From NCBI GenBank assembly GCA_947505565.1, contig CANNLB010000040.1, positions 1-9,245 of the forward strand: a stretch of 9,245 nucleotides of DNA, in the 5' to 3' direction. Below, piece by piece: positions 6,960 through 9,245 of the stretch. The stretch is from Acidobacteriota bacterium. Lineage in GTDB: Bacteria > Acidobacteriota > Terriglobia > Bryobacterales > Bryobacteraceae. Made by a program: the position numbers and the translations under genes. The stretch's first letter is position 1. Each line of letters starts with the position of its first letter. The notes beneath the pieces are model-generated. The model made no database searches. It was not told the origin of the DNA and saw only the letters and a list, made by a program, of their open reading frames with translations.

Positions 6960-7697
6960 ATGAAAATTGCCATTGCTCTCAAGCAGGTGCCGGCGCGGGA
7001 TTCCGCGCCCGGTGCCGCGGAATCCGATCTCCAATTTGAGATCAACGAACCAGACGCCTACGCGCTCGAAGCGGCGCTGCAACTGCGGGAAGCGCAGGGC
7101 GGCGAGGTGGTCGTCGTGTCGGCTGGCCCGGCGCGGGTGACCACCGCGATCCGCGAGGCGCTTGCGAAAGGCGCCGACCGCGGGGTGCATATCGTGGTCG
7201 ACAAGCTTCATGAACTCGATGCATTGGGAGTGGCTCAACTGCTGCGCGAGGCGGTGGCGGGCGAATCGCCCGATCTAGTCCTGACCGGCTTACAGTCGGA
7301 CGATCTCGGCTCCGGGCAAACGGGCGTGATTTTGGCGGAACTGCTCGGCGTTGCCCATGCCACGCTGATTATGGCGATCGAGGTGAATGGCAGCTCGATT
7401 CTCGTGAAGCGTGAATTGGAGGACGGCTGGTTCCAGCACGTGACCCTGCCGCTCCCGGCGGTGCTCACGATCCAGAGCGGCATCAACAAGCTCCGCTACG
7501 CCACCCTGATGGGGATCAAGAAGGCGAAGACCAAAGAGATTCGCGAACTGGCGGGCACACTGACGCCGGCGTTGGTCGTGGCCGGTCCTGGTTATGCGCC
7601 CAGCCGATCGAAGCAGTCGCAGATTTTCGATGGTGACCCCGAAGCCGCGGCCCAGGCGCTGGCGGAGAAATTGAAATACGAGGTTCGGGTAATATGA
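6960..7697 (+). CDS. etfB: Electron transfer flavoprotein, beta subunit
   Basis: EtfB pairs with EtfA to form a soluble flavoprotein that accepts electrons from acyl-CoA dehydrogenases and similar flavoenzymes and passes them on, classically to a membrane ETF-quinone oxidoreductase. The 245-residue protein shows the family start MKIAIALKQVP, an NEPDAYALEAAL segment (residues 29-40), GLQSDDLGSGQTG (110-122) in the nucleotide-binding region, and the EtfB signature RELEDGWFQ to LPAVLTIQSGIN (151-176) and LRYATLMGIKKAK (178-190). The QTG form at 120-122 looks more like conventional ETF than bifurcating ETF, which I cannot settle by eye. It begins one base after fabF stops, with no strong Shine-Dalgarno sequence of its own, suggesting translational coupling to fabF. 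It overlaps etfA by four bases. Confidence 0.95.
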   Translation: MKIAIALKQVPARDSAPGAAESDLQFEINEPDAYALEAALQLREAQGGEVVVVSAGPARVTTAIREALAKGADRGVHIVVDKLHELDALGVAQLLREAVAGESPDLVLTGLQSDDLGSGQTGVILAELLGVAHATLIMAIEVNGSSILVKRELEDGWFQHVTLPLPAVLTIQSGINKLRYATLMGIKKAKTKEIRELAGTLTPALVVAGPGYAPSRSKQSQIFDGDPEAAAQALAEKLKYEVRVI

Positions 7698-8620
7698 GCG
7701 TCCTGGTCGTTCTCGAACAGACCCGCGGCGTTTATCACCGCATGAGTTGGGAGGCTTTAGCCGCTGCGTTTGAACTTGGGCTGCCGGTGTCGGCAGTCGT
7801 GATCGGCGAGCCCGGCGAAGCGGCCGGCAAGGGCCTGGAACGCCTTTACACCCTTCCGGCGATGGATTACTCCGCCGACGGCTACACGACCGTCCTGGCG
7901 CAGCTCATCGCCCGCGTCCAGCCCAGCTACGTCATCTTTCCGCACACTTATCAGGTCCGTGACTTTGCGCCCAAACTGGCGACGCGGCTCGGCACTGTCT
8001 TAGTTAGCGACGTGGTCAAGCTTCAGGCCGATGGCACGGCCGTTCGCCAGCATTTCCAAGGTAAGCTGAACTCGGACTATCGGTTCACCGGCTCCGGTCC
8101 GCGTTTCCTTTCGATTCAAGCCGGGGCTTATCGAGCCGAAACGGTTCCTGCTGGCTCGCCGACGGTGGAGCCTTTCGCCGCTGACGCTGGTGCGGTTTGC
8201 GCGGTCTCGGAAGCACCGTTCCGGGAGTCTTCCCGCGCGGTGGATCTGACGGCGGCCGAGATCATTGTCTCGGTGGGTCGCGGGATCCAGGAGAAGGAGA
8301 ATCTGATCCTGGTGGAAGAGCTGGCGGCCGCCTTGGGGGCTGAACTCGCCGCCTCGCGTCCGATCTGCGACAACGGCTGGTTGCCGATGGAGCGGCAGGT
8401 CGGCAGTTCGGGCCAGACGGTGGCACCGAAGGTATATTTGGCGGTCGGCATATCCGGCGCGATTCAGCATCTGGTGGGGATGAAGGGCTCGAAGTCGATC
8501 ATCGCGATCAACAAGGACCCGAATGCCCCGATCTTCGAAGTAGCCGATTACGGCATTGTCGGCGACCTCTTCGAAGTGGTCCCGGCGCTTACTGAAGCTA
8601 TCCTGAGGCTCAAGAGCTAG
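7694..8620 (+). CDS. etfA: Electron transfer flavoprotein, alpha subunit
   Basis: EtfA supplies most of the FAD site of the ETF heterodimer. The 308-residue protein has an N-terminal Rossmann-like domain (about 1-180) and the C-terminal FAD domain. Seen in the latter: SRP with Arg222, the likely flavin-contacting arginine; RQVGSSGQTVAP (234-245); GISGAIQHLVGM (252-263); and INKDPNAPIFEVADYGIVGD (272-291). All FAD-binding elements are present and no N-terminal ferredoxin domain is fused. The ATG lies inside the etfB stop region (ATGA overlap), with GAGG at 7680-7683 ten bases upstream, so the subunits are translated in step. No ETF-quinone oxidoreductase, iron-sulfur partner or acyl-CoA dehydrogenase follows within the window. 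The TAG stop shares CTAG (8617-8620) with the last stop of the minus-strand relic. Confidence 0.95.
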   Translation: MSVLVVLEQTRGVYHRMSWEALAAAFELGLPVSAVVIGEPGEAAGKGLERLYTLPAMDYSADGYTTVLAQLIARVQPSYVIFPHTYQVRDFAPKLATRLGTVLVSDVVKLQADGTAVRQHFQGKLNSDYRFTGSGPRFLSIQAGAYRAETVPAGSPTVEPFAADAGAVCAVSEAPFRESSRAVDLTAAEIIVSVGRGIQEKENLILVEELAAALGAELAASRPICDNGWLPMERQVGSSGQTVAPKVYLAVGISGAIQHLVGMKGSKSIIAINKDPNAPIFEVADYGIVGDLFEVVPALTEAILRLKS

Positions 8621-9245
8621 GGCACATTCAAAGTGGCCGTTGCATTCCAGCCGGAGTTATCTCCGGCTAGGTGGAGGGCGGTATAGACGATCCGGCTGCC
8701 CCGGAAGGCGGGCGGGCTCGTCGACAGATTTTGGTTGAGCTTAAGGACGTTGCCCGGCACTACGCCCGGCAGCGGGTCGAGACCGGAGTCGGTTACTCCG
8801 TAGAGCGTATTGGTGGGCCACGCGTAGGCCGAGTAACACGCGTTGCGCCCGTCGAGGGCGCTGTAGAGGTGACACGGAGGGAGAGGTCACCGGAGCCGGC
8901 CGAACGCCGAGCACATGCCAGCCGCTATTGGCGCTTGCCCCATCTCGCCCAGCGGCATAGACAACGCGGTTGCGGGCAGAGGCGCCCGAAAAGGTCACGC
9001 GCAGAACCGGCGTAAGCGTGGTGCCGGAGACGGTCGCACTCGACCCCGCCCCGGTCGCCGAGCACTGCGAGTTCGCAGTCCCTCGGCGCCCCCCAGAAGT
9101 TGCCCGCCTCTGCTCAAATAGACTTGACCAGATCACAAACTGATCATGCCGCGTGGCAGGCCGACGGGCGGGACCTTCTTCATCCGTGCCGCAGCCGCGT
9201 AGACAGTTGAATAGGTTTAGGCACCGACGTTTGGCCCGCGCGGCC
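8617..9245 (-). pseudogene. Frameshifted remnant of an NSGW-motif repeat protein (probably secreted)
   Basis: This stretch has no intact gene, but the minus strand carries pieces of one protein in alternating frames. Bases 9129-9076 read GQVYLSRGGQLLGGAEGL just after a TGA (9135-9133). Bases 9079-8891, in another frame, continue with TANSQCSATGAGSSATVSG and later RVVYAAGRDGASANSGW. Bases 8886-8617, back in the first frame, give LDGRNACYSAY, NTLYGVTDSG, then RIVYTALHLAGDNSGW and NVP before TAG. Two copies of a unit are visible: LDGRxACY / NTLY / VVYxA / NSGW. I recall this pattern from long extracellular proteins of Acidobacteria; the function is unknown. At least two frame changes (near 9080 and near 8890) and an in-frame stop argue for decay. 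The upstream part runs out of the window. Bases 9140-9245 show nothing I can assign. Confidence 0.55.
8649..8668. terminator. Perfect 8-bp hairpin downstream of etfA, no U-tract
   Basis: AGCCGGAG (8649-8656), loop TTAT, and CTCCGGCT (8661-8668) form a perfect GC-rich stem 28 bases after the etfA stop codon. Position and stability suit the 3' end of the acpP-fabF-etfBA transcript. Neither strand has a run of T after it, so it is not a textbook intrinsic terminator; it may instead protect an mRNA end. On the minus strand the same bases encode LAGDNSGW of the relic, so the symmetry may be a by-product of coding. Confidence 0.35.

Noticed and set aside
8671..9015. Plus-strand open frame of 114 codons after etfA
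   Set aside because: Its Arg/Glu-rich translation has no family features, while the minus strand carries recognisable repeat-protein pieces.
1..9245. CRISPR arrays, tRNA or rRNA genes, insertion sequences, attachment sites
   Set aside because: No regularly spaced repeats, cloverleaf, rRNA-like segments, transposase motifs or flanking inverted repeats were seen on either strand.

Overview
The window is GC-rich, densely packed bacterial chromosome with no sign of eukaryotic or phage structure. Several things fit Acidobacteriota of the Solibacter/Bryobacter type: the gene content, a Uma2 (DUF820) nuclease-like gene, a stand-alone heptose adenylyltransferase (implying a Gram-negative cell with LPS), and remnants of an NSGW-motif repeat protein of a kind I recall from that group. 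That placement comes from recall of family resemblance, not from a search.

Layout. Bases 1-3354 (minus strand) are nearly all of mfd, the transcription-repair coupling factor, with its C-terminus cut by the window edge. A 45-bp divergent gap leads to a Uma2-family gene (3400-3969, plus), followed by a shrunken, internally deleted second copy of Uma2 (about 3970-4180). This second copy ends tail to tail on rfaE2. rfaE2 (4177-4647, minus) is the second gene of a two-gene minus-strand operon, behind an alpha/beta hydrolase of the YqiA type (4654-5286, minus, GTG start). From a 116-bp divergent region the plus strand then carries acpP (5403-5639), fabF (5690-6958, TTG start), etfB (6960-7697) and etfA (7694-8620). 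The last three are packed with a 1-nt gap and a 4-nt overlap. The final 625 bases hold no intact gene. On the minus strand they hold the frameshifted remains of a repeat-containing, probably secreted protein, whose last stop codon overlaps the etfA stop codon.

How the genes work together. AcpP carries acyl chains and FabF (KAS II) elongates them, so acpP-fabF is a classic fatty-acid synthesis pair. EtfB and EtfA form the FAD-carrying electron transfer flavoprotein that takes electrons from acyl-CoA dehydrogenases or related flavoenzymes. Their close coupling to fabF puts an electron carrier usually tied to acyl-chain oxidation in one transcription unit with acyl-chain synthesis. rfaE2 supplies ADP-heptose for the LPS inner core. 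mfd is a stand-alone repair gene.

Most of the window is housekeeping and I see no clearly new defence or mobile system. The points most worth a second look are the fabF-etfBA coupling, the miniaturised Uma2 copy with an apparent deletion between short repeats, the frameshifted repeat-protein relic, the small hairpin over the fabF ribosome binding site, and an altered catalytic-histidine motif in FabF.
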